A DNA stretch of 64,000 bases from Pseudomonas protegens CHA0 (GCF_000397205.1 NC_021237.1:497001-561000), one strand, 5' to 3'. Shown: positions 50,006 through 58,650, counted from the stretch's first letter. Notes: generated by a model not told the origin, from the sequence alone. Made by a program: numbers and translations.

Positions 50006-50942
50006 CGGTCTTCCAGAATGGGTAAAAGTTGAACCATTGTTGCGGGGCTTGCAGGCAGTACTGGCCCAGGCGCTCGGCGTAGCGGGCGGTCCACTGGGCG
50101 ATCACCTGCTGGCGGTCATTGCGTTTCCACTGCACGGCGTCGGCGAAGGGCTCGAGGATCACCTGGTAGCGGCCTTGCTGTTTCAGGCACAGCAGCAGGT
50201 TGACCGGGCACTTGAGCAGCCCGGCCAGCAGCCAGGGGCCCTGGGGGAAGGCGGCCGGGTGGCCGAGGAAATCCACCCGCACGTTGCGCCCGCCGTGCAG
50301 CGGCACGCGGTCCCCGGCAATCGCCAGCCATTCGCCGCGATCCAGGCGCTGGCTCAGTTGCAGCATGATCGCCGGGTCCAGCTCGCTGACCTGGATCAGC
50401 CGCAGGTTGCTGGCCCCGGCTTCGCCCAGCAGGCGGTTGAAGCGTTCGGCGTGCTTGGTGTGCACCAGCACGTTCATGGTCACCTGCTCCCCCAGCTCGG
50501 CCAGGGCCCGGCACACTTCCAGGTTGCCCAGGTGCGCGCCCACCAGCATCTGCCCGCGTTCGCCGCGCAGCTGGTGGCGCAGTTGCGCCGGGTCGACGAT
50601 CTCGATCTGTTCGATGCGCAGTTTGCCGTTCCACACGTCGAGCTTGTCCAGCAGGGCATCGGCAAAGGCCATGAACTGGCCGAACACCCGCCAGTGGCTG
50701 GGGCGCAACTCGTCGCGCCCGCTCCATTGGGCCAGGTGCTGCTGGTACTGCCAGATGCTGCGCCGGGCCCGGCGGCCGAACAGGAAGAAGTAGAACACGA
50801 TGGCGTACAGCACCGGGCTCAGCAGCCGGCGCCCCAGCACCCGCACGCCCAGGGCGGTGAGCTTCATCAGCCAGAAGCTGCCGCGCTCCTGATGGCCGGC
50901 CCAGTGTTCGTTGCCGGGCTCCTTGGGTTGCTCCTGGCTCAT
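49986..50942 (-). CDS. LpxL/HtrB-type acyltransferase (ApeJ acyltransferase part)
   Basis: 318 residues with a membrane anchor (LLSPVLYAIVFYFFLFG, about 40-56) and the HX4E catalytic motif of lipid A late acyltransferases (His137 to Glu142 in GAHLGNLEV). A second block, AGDRVPLHGGRNVRVDFLG, follows. It probably adds an acyl chain when the polyene is attached to its lipid anchor. In E. coli-type clusters this domain is fused to the glycosyltransferase; here they are separate genes with an ATGA overlap. A GTG three codons upstream is an alternative start. Confidence 0.87.
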   Translation of the reverse strand: MSQEQPKEPGNEHWAGHQERGSFWLMKLTALGVRVLGRRLLSPVLYAIVFYFFLFGRRARRSIWQYQQHLAQWSGRDELRPSHWRVFGQFMAFADALLDKLDVWNGKLRIEQIEIVDPAQLRHQLRGERGQMLVGAHLGNLEVCRALAELGEQVTMNVLVHTKHAERFNRLLGEAGASNLRLIQVSELDPAIMLQLSQRLDRGEWLAIAGDRVPLHGGRNVRVDFLGHPAAFPQGPWLLAGLLKCPVNLLLCLKQQGRYQVILEPFADAVQWKRNDRQQVIAQWTARYAERLGQYCLQAPQQWFNFYPFWKTDDDLDP

Positions 50943-51673
50943 GGACGCCACCGGCGCCAGAGGATCAGCGGCAGGCGCGCCAACATGCCGAAGAACAGCT
51001 TGGCGTGCATCTTCGAGATCAGCGCGTTGTCATGGAACAGGCGAAAGTGCGAGAGGCCGTCCTGGGGATAGTGGACCCGGGTCGGCAGCCAGCGCATGGG
51101 TTGGTTGCGCCAGGCCAGGCGCACCAGGATCTCCGGATCGAAGTCCATGCGCCGGCCCAGTTGCACCGAGTCCAGCAGGGCCAGGGTCGGTGGCAAGGGG
51201 TAGACCCGGAAGCCGCACATGGAATCGGGAATCTGCAGTGACAGGCTGTTGATCCAGACCCACACGTGGGTCAGGTAGCGGGCATACAGGCGCCCCTTGG
51301 GCACGCTGGCGTCGTACTGTGGATAACCGCAGACCAGCGCCTCGGGGTGGGCCTGGGAGTGCTGGATGAAGTTATCCACATCCGTGAGGTCGTGCTGGCC
51401 ATCGGCATCGACTTGCAGGGCATGGCTGAAGCCCAGCTGCGCGGCTTCGCGCAGGCCGGCCATGACCGCGCCGCCCTTGCCCTGGTTGATCGCCAGGCGG
51501 ATCAGGAACACCTGGTCGAGGCCGGCCAGCTGCTCCAGCACCGCCGCGCATTGGGGGCTGCTGGCGTCGTCCACCAGGACACAGGGCAGGCCGCGGGCCA
51601 GGAGCGCCTCGACCACCGCCGGCACGGCGGTTTCATGGTTGTAGACCGGTATCACCGCGCAAGGCTTATGCAT
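50939..51673 (-). CDS. Family 2 glycosyltransferase (ApeJ glycosyltransferase part)
   Basis: A 244-residue GT-A fold enzyme: CAVIPVYNH at the start, LVDDASSP, and the DXD motif Asp89-Ala-Asp91 in LQVDADGQHD. The last 40 residues are basic with a hydrophobic stretch (AKLFFGMLARLPLILW) that could hold it at the membrane. It is expected to glycosylate the lipid anchor or the polyene. Two DnaA-box 9-mers lie within this gene (see findings). Confidence 0.88.
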   Translation of the reverse strand: MHKPCAVIPVYNHETAVPAVVEALLARGLPCVLVDDASSPQCAAVLEQLAGLDQVFLIRLAINQGKGGAVMAGLREAAQLGFSHALQVDADGQHDLTDVDNFIQHSQAHPEALVCGYPQYDASVPKGRLYARYLTHVWVWINSLSLQIPDSMCGFRVYPLPPTLALLDSVQLGRRMDFDPEILVRLAWRNQPMRWLPTRVHYPQDGLSHFRLFHDNALISKMHAKLFFGMLARLPLILWRRWRP

Positions 51674-51692
51674 GGCAGCGGGCCCCTTCAGC

Positions 51693-51715
51693 GTAGGCGC
51701 TGGCTTGCCAGGGAA
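51693..51715. repeat. Degenerate single REP arm
   Basis: GTAGGCGCTGGCTTGCCAGGGAA resembles a REP arm with two changes. It fills about a third of the 65-bp gap between apeHI and the glycosyltransferase gene, the widest gap in the APE operon. Confidence 0.55.
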
Positions 51716-51738
51716 TCCCGGGCGCGATGCCGTACAAC

Positions 51739-53412
51739 TTATCCACAGCTGGCCTCCAGGACGATCCGCCCGCTGGAGCAGGGAGCCCCGTCATTGAGGT
51801 AGGCGAAATACAGTTTCTGGCGCTGGGCATCGAAACGCAGGTTCAGCTGGATGCGGTCGCCGGGGCGTACCAGTTGCTGGAACTTCAGCACTTCCATGCC
51901 GGCGAAGCGGCCCGGCAGCTCCAGCAGTTGCTGGCCCAGGGCCAGGGCCCAGTCCACCTGCACCACCCCCGGCAGCACCGGGGTCTGGGGGAAGTGCCCG
52001 CTGAAGTACGCCAGGTCCGGCGGAATGGCCAGTTGCAGCTGCCACTCCTCCTCGTGCTGCCGTTGCTCCAGCACTTCCGGGGCTTGCGGGCGTGGAGCCA
52101 GCAGCAGGGCCTGGACTTGCGCCTGGGGCAGCTTGCCCTGGCTGTTCAGCGGCAGTTGCCGCACCAGGCGCCAGCGCCGGGGCAGGGCCAGGGCTTCGCA
52201 ATGCCCGGCCAGATGCTGGCGCAAGGCCTGGGTCAGGTGGCGCCGGCCCTGGTTGCGCAGGGCATGCAGGCCGGGCTCGCTGAGCACCAGCAGGGCGCCG
52301 AGGTAGGCGCGGTTGTCTTCGATCACCCCGAGCCGCGCTTCCGCCACCCATTCGTGGCTGGCCAGGGCCTGCTCAAGCATGGGCAGGGAAATGCGTTTTT
52401 CTTCCAGCTTGACGATGCGATCCAGGCGCCCCAGCAGTTCGAAGCGCCCGTCGGCGGCGATCCGCGCGGCGTCGGCCGTGTGTTCCACATGCCCGGCCGG
52501 CAGGTAGGGCGAGGCGATCAACAGCGCGCCGTCGGCATCCTGGCTCAGCCGTACATCGGCGAAGGGCTGCCACAGGCCTGGCCCCTGGCGCCAGGCGATG
52601 CCGCCGGTTTCCGAGCTGCCGAGGATTTCCGTCGGCCATTGCTGCAGGCGCTGGTGCAGGCCGCTGGCCGCTTCGGCGGGCAAGGCTCCGCCGGAGGAAA
52701 ATACCCGCCGTACCTGGCTCAGGGCCGGCCAGTCGAGGTTGTCGCCCATGCGCTTGAGCAGGGCCGGGCTCGCCACCCAGGCAAACGTCGGGCACTCGCG
52801 GCTGGCCCGTTGCAGGTCTTCGGGAAATGGCAGCTGGCGGCGTACAAAAGGCCGCCCGGCGCACAGTGGCCAGAGCACGCGGAACAGCAGGCCGTAGATG
52901 TGCTGGGTGGCGACGCTGCCGATGATCCAGGCCTGGCCCAGGTCGGCGCCCCACAGGTGCTCCAGGGCGACGACCTCGTTGGCCAGTTGCCGCAGGTTCT
53001 TCTCGATGCGCTTGGGTTCGCCGCTGGAGCCGGAGGTGCACAGGCTCAACTGGCAGGTGTCCGGGTCCAGCTCGGCCGGGGCCAGGGGGCTGGCCTGCAA
53101 CTGGTGCAGGGGCGTGTCCTGGTCGGTCAGCCACAGGTCGACTTCGCTCGACCAGCGCTGGCGGGTCTGGGCTTGCAGGTCAGCGGGCAACAGCACGCTG
53201 GCCCCGGCACGCCAGGCGCCGAGCAGGGCCACCGCCAGTTCCACGGCGTCTTCCAGGTGCACCGCCAGGCGCCGTACGCCACGGGCTTGCAGGGCAGCGG
53301 CCAGGCTCAGGGCCTGTTCCTGCACGGCCCCCAGGTCGATGGCCGGCGCGGCGCTGACCGCTCGCGGCGTATGTAGCTTGAGCAACAGCTGCTCAAGGGG
53401 AATCCAGTTCAT
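51739..53412 (-). CDS. apeHI: ApeH-ApeI fusion: aryl-AMP ligase joined to a hotdog dehydratase
   Basis: 557 residues. Residues 1-445 form an adenylation enzyme: P-loop TSGSSGEPK (126-134), SSETGG (266-271), [15 protein letters not shown] (about 328-342) and catalytic Lys427 in NSQGKLPQ. Residues about 455-557 form a FabA/Z-type dehydratase with active-site His473 in SGHFP and Asp487 in PGVVQVDWA. The first half activates the aryl acid for transfer to an acyl carrier; the second dehydrates the growing chain. In E. coli and Xenorhabdus, ApeH and ApeI are separate proteins (recalled). The frame runs without interruption across the junction. Confidence 0.9.
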   Translation of the reverse strand: MNWIPLEQLLLKLHTPRAVSAAPAIDLGAVQEQALSLAAALQARGVRRLAVHLEDAVELAVALLGAWRAGASVLLPADLQAQTRQRWSSEVDLWLTDQDTPLHQLQASPLAPAELDPDTCQLSLCTSGSSGEPKRIEKNLRQLANEVVALEHLWGADLGQAWIIGSVATQHIYGLLFRVLWPLCAGRPFVRRQLPFPEDLQRASRECPTFAWVASPALLKRMGDNLDWPALSQVRRVFSSGGALPAEAASGLHQRLQQWPTEILGSSETGGIAWRQGPGLWQPFADVRLSQDADGALLIASPYLPAGHVEHTADAARIAADGRFELLGRLDRIVKLEEKRISLPMLEQALASHEWVAEARLGVIEDNRAYLGALLVLSEPGLHALRNQGRRHLTQALRQHLAGHCEALALPRRWRLVRQLPLNSQGKLPQAQVQALLLAPRPQAPEVLEQRQHEEEWQLQLAIPPDLAYFSGHFPQTPVLPGVVQVDWALALGQQLLELPGRFAGMEVLKFQQLVRPGDRIQLNLRFDAQRQKLYFAYLNDGAPCSSGRIVLEASCG

Positions 53413-53954
53413 CTACGGCCTCTTACCCGTTGTCGTAACAGCCATTCAATGGCAAACAGCAGGCCCATCAGCCCGTAGGCGATCAGGCCGTTGTACAACG
53501 TCCACCAGCTCAGCGGCGCCCACAGGGTCAGGGCCGCGGCGAGCATTCCGTTACAGAGGAAAAACACGCTCCAGGCGACGGTCACCTGGCGCGTATAACG
53601 TATGGCCTTTTCCGGCAATTGCGGCTCGCTGATGCGGGCCAGGCGCTCTGCCACCGGGGGGCCGTATTTCAGGCTCAGGCCGAACAGGCCGAGCATGAAG
53701 GCGCTGATCAGCACCGGGTACCAGCGCAGCAGCGCCGGGTTGTCGAACCAGGCCAGCAGCAGGCAGAACGCGATCGCTGCAATGGCCATCCACAGGCTGC
53801 CGGGGCGGCGTTCGCCGGTCAGCGCCCGGGCCAGCCACAGGCCGCCCAGCAGCAGGCCGAACTGCCACGGAGCGAAATGCTCCATGCCGAAGTACACCGC
53901 GAAGGGGTAGAGCAGGCCGGCCAGCAACAAGCCCAGGCCGATCAGCCGGCTCAT
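53409..53954 (-). CDS. apeG: ApeG-like integral membrane protein (COG4648 type)
   Basis: 181 residues with about five to six transmembrane helices (starting SRLIGLGLLLAGLLYPFAVYFG and ending NGLIAYGLMGLLFAIEWLL). Proteins of this type are found in APE and flexirubin-like clusters next to the carrier proteins. The function is not established. ATGA overlaps link it to apeF and apeHI. Confidence 0.82.
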   Translation of the reverse strand: MSRLIGLGLLLAGLLYPFAVYFGMEHFAPWQFGLLLGGLWLARALTGERRPGSLWMAIAAIAFCLLLAWFDNPALLRWYPVLISAFMLGLFGLSLKYGPPVAERLARISEPQLPEKAIRYTRQVTVAWSVFFLCNGMLAAALTLWAPLSWWTLYNGLIAYGLMGLLFAIEWLLRQRVRGRR

Positions 53955-54205
53955 GCGGCCGGCTGGACCAGACGGTAGACCGCCTCGACCACGTCGTTGA
54001 CGGTGCGCACCGACTTGAATTCCTCGGCGGCGATTTTCTTGCCGGTCTGGCGCTTGATGTGGTCGATCAGGTCGACCGCATCGATGCTGTCGATTTCCAG
54101 GTCTTCGTACAGGTTGGACTCGAGGCTGACGCGCTCGGGCTCCAGTTCGAAGAGCTCGACCAGGGCATCGCGCAGGGTGTTGAAGATATCGTCACGGGTT
54201 TGCAT
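53951..54205 (-). CDS. apeF: Acyl carrier protein ApeF
   Basis: 84 residues with the phosphopantetheine site Ser in LEIDSIDAVDL (about residue 40). It is one of two carriers in the cluster and probably holds the growing polyene chain or the aryl starter. No phosphopantetheinyl transferase gene is seen in the window. It starts nine bases after apeE and overlaps apeG. Confidence 0.93.
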   Translation of the reverse strand: MQTRDDIFNTLRDALVELFELEPERVSLESNLYEDLEIDSIDAVDLIDHIKRQTGKKIAAEEFKSVRTVNDVVEAVYRLVQPAA

Positions 54206-54214
54206 GGTCGGTTC

Positions 54215-54487
54215 TCAAGCTGCCTGTTTTGCAGTGACGAACGCCGCAAGGCTCGCCACGTTGCTGAAGTGGTTGCGGGTGTCCTTGGCGTCGGCGTCGA
54301 TCTTGATGCCGTACTTCTTCTGGATCGCCAGGCCCAGCTCCAGGGCATCCACCGAGTCCAGGCCGAGGCCTTCGCCGAACAGCGTCTGGTCGTTGCCGAT
54401 GTCCTGGGCACTGATGTCTTCGAGGCCCAGGGCGTCGATGATCAGCAGTTTGATTTCAAGCATCAGGTCCGGGTGTGTATCGCTCAT
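54215..54487 (-). CDS. apeE: Acyl carrier protein ApeE
   Basis: 90 residues with the carrier Ser in GLGLDSVDALEL (about residue 44) and an acidic helix II. It differs clearly from ApeF in sequence, consistent with separate tasks for the two carriers. The start at 54487 lies inside the 3' end of apeD. Confidence 0.92.
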   Translation of the reverse strand: MSDTHPDLMLEIKLLIIDALGLEDISAQDIGNDQTLFGEGLGLDSVDALELGLAIQKKYGIKIDADAKDTRNHFSNVASLAAFVTAKQAA

Positions 54488-55277
54488 CTCTGGCGAGCTC
54501 CTTAATGAAAAAATGGTGCAAGTGCTCATTGAGCTTGCGCGAAGCCTGGGGCGCCGGGCCCTGGGCTGCAAAGGTCTGTGGGTCTATATCGGCACCGACG
54601 TGAAAACTGAAGTGCACACGGCGTTGCGGGATGCGGTACCAGGGTTCGGCCTTGGTCAGGGTGCTGGGGCTGACCCGGATCACCACCGGGGTGATGATCT
54701 TCGCACCGCGCAGGGCAATGGCCGCCGCTCCCCGATGAAAGGCCGGAGCGGCACCCGGCTGGGTGCGGGTGCCCTCGGGAAAGACGATCAGGGTCTGGCC
54801 TGCTTGCAGCGCCCCGCAGGCACTGTCGAGCATGTCCATGCTGCCGTCGTTGCTGATGTACTGGGTGGCGCGCACCGGGCCGCGGGTGAAGGGGTTGTTC
54901 CACAGGCTCTGCTTCACCACGCAGTTGGCGTCGCGGACCAGGCCGATGAGGAACACCACGTCGATCAGCGAGGGGTGGTTGGCGATGATCATCTGCCCCG
55001 GTCGCCCGAGCCGCTCGGCGCCCTGGACCTCATAGGTGAGCACGCCGCTCCTGGCCATGAAGCGGATAAACAGCCAGAACAGCCGGCTGACGGTCTTGCG
55101 CGCCCGCTGGCGCTGGCGCTGGGCGTCGCCGGGCAGGCAGGCGAGCAGGGGGAAAATCACCAGGCGCAGGCACAAACCACCTATTCCGAACAGTGCAAAG
55201 CTCAGCGCCGTGGCCGTCAGGCGCCAGTAGTAGGCATTGCGGCCCTTGGCGCTCAGTGGTTGCGTTGCCAGGTCCAT
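54456..55277 (-). CDS. apeD: 1-acylglycerol-3-phosphate-type acyltransferase ApeD
   Basis: 273 residues. Two hydrophobic segments at the start (about 20-50) anchor it in the inner membrane. The PlsC-type catalytic motif HX4D is in IANHPSLIDVV, followed by the acceptor motifs FPEGTRTQPG and VIRVSP. It probably esterifies the polyene acid to the lipid anchor. The ATG at 55277 lies within the end of apeC (25-bp overlap). Confidence 0.9.
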   Translation of the reverse strand: MDLATQPLSAKGRNAYYWRLTATALSFALFGIGGLCLRLVIFPLLACLPGDAQRQRQRARKTVSRLFWLFIRFMARSGVLTYEVQGAERLGRPGQMIIANHPSLIDVVFLIGLVRDANCVVKQSLWNNPFTRGPVRATQYISNDGSMDMLDSACGALQAGQTLIVFPEGTRTQPGAAPAFHRGAAAIALRGAKIITPVVIRVSPSTLTKAEPWYRIPQRRVHFSFHVGADIDPQTFAAQGPAPQASRKLNEHLHHFFIKELARDERYTPGPDA

Positions 55278-55972
55278 ACACGATTCATCCAGGCATGTTG
55301 GCAAAAGGTCTGCGCGCCCAGCAGGGTACGCAGCAGATTCAGGGCGTGGGGCCATTGGGCCCTGGGCGTTTGACCGTCATGGCTGCCCAGGGACAACTGC
55401 CAGTCGTCGCCGGGGGTCAGCAGCAGGCCCAGGGCATAGGGAAACGGCACGTCGTCGATCCAGCTGGCATAGGCCTCGGGCGGTTGTTCCTCGGTGATCA
55501 CCAGCAGTACATGGGGGGCGCCGTCGGCCAGCAGCGTGGCCGCCTCCAGCAGGCCATGCTCAAGGCCATCGCCGGCAGCGGCCAGGGCCGTCATTTCGCT
55601 GGTTTCGCCGCGCATGATCGACCACAGGCCGATCACTGCGTTGTGTACCGAGAGGCTGAACTGGGTGGGCGACAACGGTTGCTCGGCGGCCAGGTCGCTG
55701 AGAATCTCGAAGGTGCGCGGGGTTTCGCCATGCCGGGAGATGAACACCAGCGGCAGTTGTTCCAGGCCCTCGGCCAGGGGCCAGCCGACGCTGAACGCCA
55801 TGCGCGCCAGGCGGCTGAGACGGCGCCGCTGCATGGCGGGGAGAAAGGACACATCGGGGGCGGCATCGCTGTTTTCAGGCAGGGCCGGTTGACGGCTCCA
55901 GGCCTGCCAGGCGTCCACGCTTTCGAGCCCAGGGGCCCACGCACGCCATTGAGCGATGTTGAACTTGATCAC
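55253..55972 (-). CDS. apeC: Ketosynthase chain-length factor ApeC
   Basis: 239 residues, only the N-terminal part of a ketosynthase fold. It has no catalytic Cys; the segment LVFISRHGETPRTFEIL and the following QFSLSVHNAVIGLWSIM belong to the beta-ketoacyl synthase-like family found in APE clusters. It acts as partner of ApeO in the KS/CLF-type heterodimer. The start is GTG at 55972. It is the first gene of the operon, with about 90 bp of leader from the candidate promoter. Confidence 0.88.
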   Translation of the reverse strand: MIKFNIAQWRAWAPGLESVDAWQAWSRQPALPENSDAAPDVSFLPAMQRRRLSRLARMAFSVGWPLAEGLEQLPLVFISRHGETPRTFEILSDLAAEQPLSPTQFSLSVHNAVIGLWSIMRGETSEMTALAAAGDGLEHGLLEAATLLADGAPHVLLVITEEQPPEAYASWIDDVPFPYALGLLLTPGDDWQLSLGSHDGQTPRAQWPHALNLLRTLLGAQTFCQHAWMNRVWTWQRNH

Positions 55973-56040
55973 TTGATTTCATCCCGCCCCTGCGGGCTTC
56001 CTTGACGCGGCATATCGCTTCGATCGGCGATTGGCCTGAG

Positions 56041-56056
56041 TGACGCGAAGGCGTCA
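56041..56056. promoter_or_regulatory. Palindrome at the start of the APE transcript, candidate operator
   Basis: TGACGC, four bases, GCGTCA: a perfect inverted repeat that would lie a few bases after the predicted transcription start of the APE operon, the position expected of a repressor site or a 5' RNA stem. Confidence 0.45.
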
Positions 56057-56065
56057 GTGGCGCGC

Positions 56066-56094
56066 ATTATCCCGGTGCGACTGGCTTGTAGCAA
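56066..56094 (-). promoter_or_regulatory. Sigma-70 promoter candidate for the APE operon
   Basis: On the minus strand TTGCTA (56089-56094) and GATAAT (56066-56071) are separated by 17 bp. The start would be near 56059, about 87 bases before apeC. It is the only good pair found between apeC and parA on this strand. Confidence 0.6.
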
Positions 56095-56317
56095 ATGCTC
56101 CTTGGCCTGTTGGTCGCAAAAGCGAAAAATCCGACGCGATGCGAGGTGTCTTTTTGCCACTATCTGAAGTCTTTCAGTCCCAGGTCGGCCTCGGGGCCGA
56201 CATTGCCCGGTGTTTGTGCCAGGGCTGCGGGCAAGGAAAATCTGTGTGACAGCAAGGTAGCTAAGGGGCCGCGTGGCCTACTACACTCGGTGATCTTTGA
56301 TACAGGGAGGTCTAGAC

Positions 56318-57088
56318 ATGCGGCGTGTGGTGTTCAATCAGAAAGGTGGCGTGGGCAAATCCAGTATTGCCTGCAATCTGGCGGCGGTCAGCGCCAGCGA
56401 GGGCTATCGCACCTTGCTGGTGGACCTGGATGCCCAGGCCAACTCGACCCAGTACCTCACCGGCCTGACCGGCGAGGACATTCCCATGGGCATTGCCGAT
56501 TTTTTCAAGCAAACCCTGTCGTCCGGACCATTCGCCAAGAAAAACCAGGTGGATATCTACGAGACCCCCTTCGACAACCTGCACGTGATCACGGCCACCG
56601 CCGAGCTGGCGGACCTGCAGCCCAAGCTTGAGGCCAAGCACAAGATCAACAAGCTGCGCAAATTGCTGGACGAACTGGCCGAGGATTACGACCGGATCTA
56701 CCTCGATACCCCGCCGGCCCTGAATTTCTACGCGGTATCGGCGCTGATCGCCGCTGATCGTGTGCTGATCCCCTTCGACTGCGACAGTTTTTCCCGCCAG
56801 GCCCTGTACGGCCTGCTGGCGGAGATCGAAGAGCTGAAGGAAGACCACAACGAGGGGCTGGAGGTCGAGGGCATCGTGGTCAATCAGTTCCAGGCCCGGG
56901 CCAGCCTGCCGCAGCAGATGCTCGACGAACTGATCAGCGAGGGCCTGCCAGTGCTGCCGGTGTACCTGGGCAGCTCGGTGCGCATGCGTGAATCCCACCA
57001 GGCCAGCATGCCGCTGATCCACCTGGACCCACGACACAAGCTGACCCAGCAATTCGTCGACCTGCACAACCTGCTGGAAAACGCCTGA
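56318..57088 (+). CDS. Orphan ParA-family ATPase
   Basis: 256 residues. The deviant Walker A motif is KGGVGKSS near the N-terminus ([16 protein letters not shown]), the A' motif is [12 protein letters not shown] and Walker B is [10 protein letters not shown]. All signature residues of a partition-type ATPase are present. No parB or parS is seen nearby, so it is probably not a plasmid-like partition system but one of the orphan ParA proteins that position other cargo. GGGAGG lies eight bases before the ATG at 56318. It is divergent from the APE operon. Confidence 0.88.
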   Translation: MRRVVFNQKGGVGKSSIACNLAAVSASEGYRTLLVDLDAQANSTQYLTGLTGEDIPMGIADFFKQTLSSGPFAKKNQVDIYETPFDNLHVITATAELADLQPKLEAKHKINKLRKLLDELAEDYDRIYLDTPPALNFYAVSALIAADRVLIPFDCDSFSRQALYGLLAEIEELKEDHNEGLEVEGIVVNQFQARASLPQQMLDELISEGLPVLPVYLGSSVRMRESHQASMPLIHLDPRHKLTQQFVDLHNLLENA

Positions 57089-57139
57089 CCCTCAAGAGGC
57101 CATGAGCACAGGGTTTGGCCTGCGGCTCTTGGCGCTGCG

Positions 57140-57574
57140 TCAAATCCCCTGGCTGCGCAGCCAGCTCAACAATTGCGGCAGTGGCAAGGCGCCGCTTTGC
57201 CGGGCTACTTCCCGACCGTTCTTGAACAGAATCAGGCTGGGGATCGAGCGAATCCCCAATTGCCCCGCCAGCTGCGGGTTGGCTTCACTGTCCAGCTTGG
57301 CCAGGCGGCACTTGCCGCTGAGCTGCGCGGCGGCTTGCTGGAAGACCGGCGCAAAGGATTTGCACGGCCCGCACCAGTCAGCCCATACATCCACCAGCAA
57401 CGGCAGGTCGCCCTTGATCTGGCTGGCGTAGTCGCCCTGTTTCAAGTCAAAGGGTTTGCTCAGCAAGACCTCGGCCTTGCAGCGCCCGCACTTGGGGTGG
57501 TCCCCCAGGCGCTCGGCGGGAATGCGGTTGAGGCCGTTGCAGTGCGGGCAGGGGATCAGCAGTGGGTCGGACAT
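57140..57574 (-). CDS. trxC: Thioredoxin 2 with N-terminal zinc motif
   Basis: 144 residues. Two CXXC pairs at the start (CPHC and CGRC) form the zinc ribbon of TrxC. The thioredoxin fold carries the active site WADWCGPCK (about residue 73). It is a cytoplasmic disulfide reductase induced by oxidative stress in other bacteria. The ATG at 57574 gives the family N-terminus MSDPLLIPCPHC; a frame-open GTG or ATG upstream would add only a few residues. Confidence 0.94.
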   Translation of the reverse strand: MSDPLLIPCPHCNGLNRIPAERLGDHPKCGRCKAEVLLSKPFDLKQGDYASQIKGDLPLLVDVWADWCGPCKSFAPVFQQAAAQLSGKCRLAKLDSEANPQLAGQLGIRSIPSLILFKNGREVARQSGALPLPQLLSWLRSQGI

Positions 57575-57673
57575 GGTCGGGCTCCGCAAACAGGGTAGAG
57601 CGCCTTAGATGGCGGCGCCCGGGGGCAATATCAAGTCGCAGCGGTCGGCCTGGAGCCGTTGCGGCTCCAGGGC

Positions 57674-58642
57674 TCATGCGCTGGGCGGGGCCAGTTCGAC
57701 GCTGACCAGGCGGTCCATGGAGCGGCCGATGTAGAAGGTAAAGGGCCGCCCCAGCGCCATGGCCATGCCCTCGCACCTGCCCATGAAGCCGATGTGTTGC
57801 AACGGGGAAATCTCCCCGTCCTCGTGGTACTGCAGGCCCAGGGAGCCGACGCTGAAACCGACGCGGTCGGCCCGGCGGTCCGCTCGCGTGTCCCAGGAGG
57901 TCTTGATCGCGGACAGCTGGATGCGGTTGTCGAACAGCATCTGGTTGAGCGTGGGGTTGGCGAAAGTGATGTTGCCGAACAAGTATTGCGCCGGTTCGCG
58001 CTTGCCGTCTTTCCACTCCAGATACACGTTGTAATCCCCTGTGCCGCTACCGGCCTTGCTGCCCATCTGGCTGAACGGCATGCCCGGCGCCTGGAGGGTG
58101 GCCTGGTATTGGCAGAACGCCTCGTTGGGCGTGCCGGTGGCCGCGAGCTTGCCGCTGATCAACTCCTCCATCGAGTAATGAAACAGCACGTCGGCGTATT
58201 TCACCGGCTCCAGCGCCAGGGAGAAGCGTCGCGGCAAGGCCATGGCCCTTTTGCGGTACTCGGGGGTGGTGTATCTCCCGGTTTGCGGGGCGATCTCCAG
58301 AACGGCTTCGAAGGTGCCGGCTGCGCGTGCCTCGACAATTTCGCTGAACAGCGCTTGCAGGCGCTGGCGCTGGGGTTCGGGCACGCTGCTGTCCAGGCTG
58401 ATATGCAGGGTCTTGTCGTCCTTGCGGTCCATTTCCAGGCCGATGGCGTCGGGTTCGATGCCGATCCCGGCGGCCATCTGAGTGATGGCCTCTGCGAAGT
58501 ACGGCACTATCCGGGCCTGCTGGGGGTTACCCACTTCTTCCTGGAAATGCAGGGTGAGGTAGGTCTGCTTGCAGCCGGTCAGCAGCATCAGCAAGAGGGC
58601 GGCAGTGGAGAGACGTCGGTTCAATGGAAATCCTCGTCGCAT
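57674..58642 (-). CDS. Lipoprotein of unknown function, paralogue of the next gene
   Basis: 322 residues with lipobox LLTGC (Cys24). It shares with the product of 58651-59595 an N-terminal LHFQE motif, a predicted alpha/beta mature part, and a C-terminal block LGRPFTFYIGRSMDRLVSV. The two are tandem, eight bases apart, and clearly arose by duplication, but have diverged strongly in the middle. No known domain is recognised. The function is unknown; the site is probably the periplasmic face of the outer or inner membrane. Confidence 0.8.
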   Translation of the reverse strand: MRRGFPLNRRLSTAALLLMLLTGCKQTYLTLHFQEEVGNPQQARIVPYFAEAITQMAAGIGIEPDAIGLEMDRKDDKTLHISLDSSVPEPQRQRLQALFSEIVEARAAGTFEAVLEIAPQTGRYTTPEYRKRAMALPRRFSLALEPVKYADVLFHYSMEELISGKLAATGTPNEAFCQYQATLQAPGMPFSQMGSKAGSGTGDYNVYLEWKDGKREPAQYLFGNITFANPTLNQMLFDNRIQLSAIKTSWDTRADRRADRVGFSVGSLGLQYHEDGEISPLQHIGFMGRCEGMAMALGRPFTFYIGRSMDRLVSVELAPPSA

Positions 58643-58650
58643 AGTGGCTG

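Larger units (their letters stand above)
55973..56317. other. Divergent control region apeC / parA (345 bp)
   Basis: No gene is seen. It holds the APE promoter candidate (56066-56094), the TGACGC/GCGTCA palindrome (56041-56056) and a GTCGGCC, four-base loop, GGCCGAC hairpin (56184-56201) of unknown role. The parA ribosome-binding site (GGGAGG) lies at its right end. No clear parA promoter was found. Confidence 0.7.

Noticed and set aside
36101..56094. An entirely new system rather than a known cluster type
   Set aside because: The gene set (ApeC-R) clearly matches aryl polyene clusters. The novelty is limited to its variations: fusion, split, halogenase-like and antiporter genes, REP in apeL, and appended envelope proteins.
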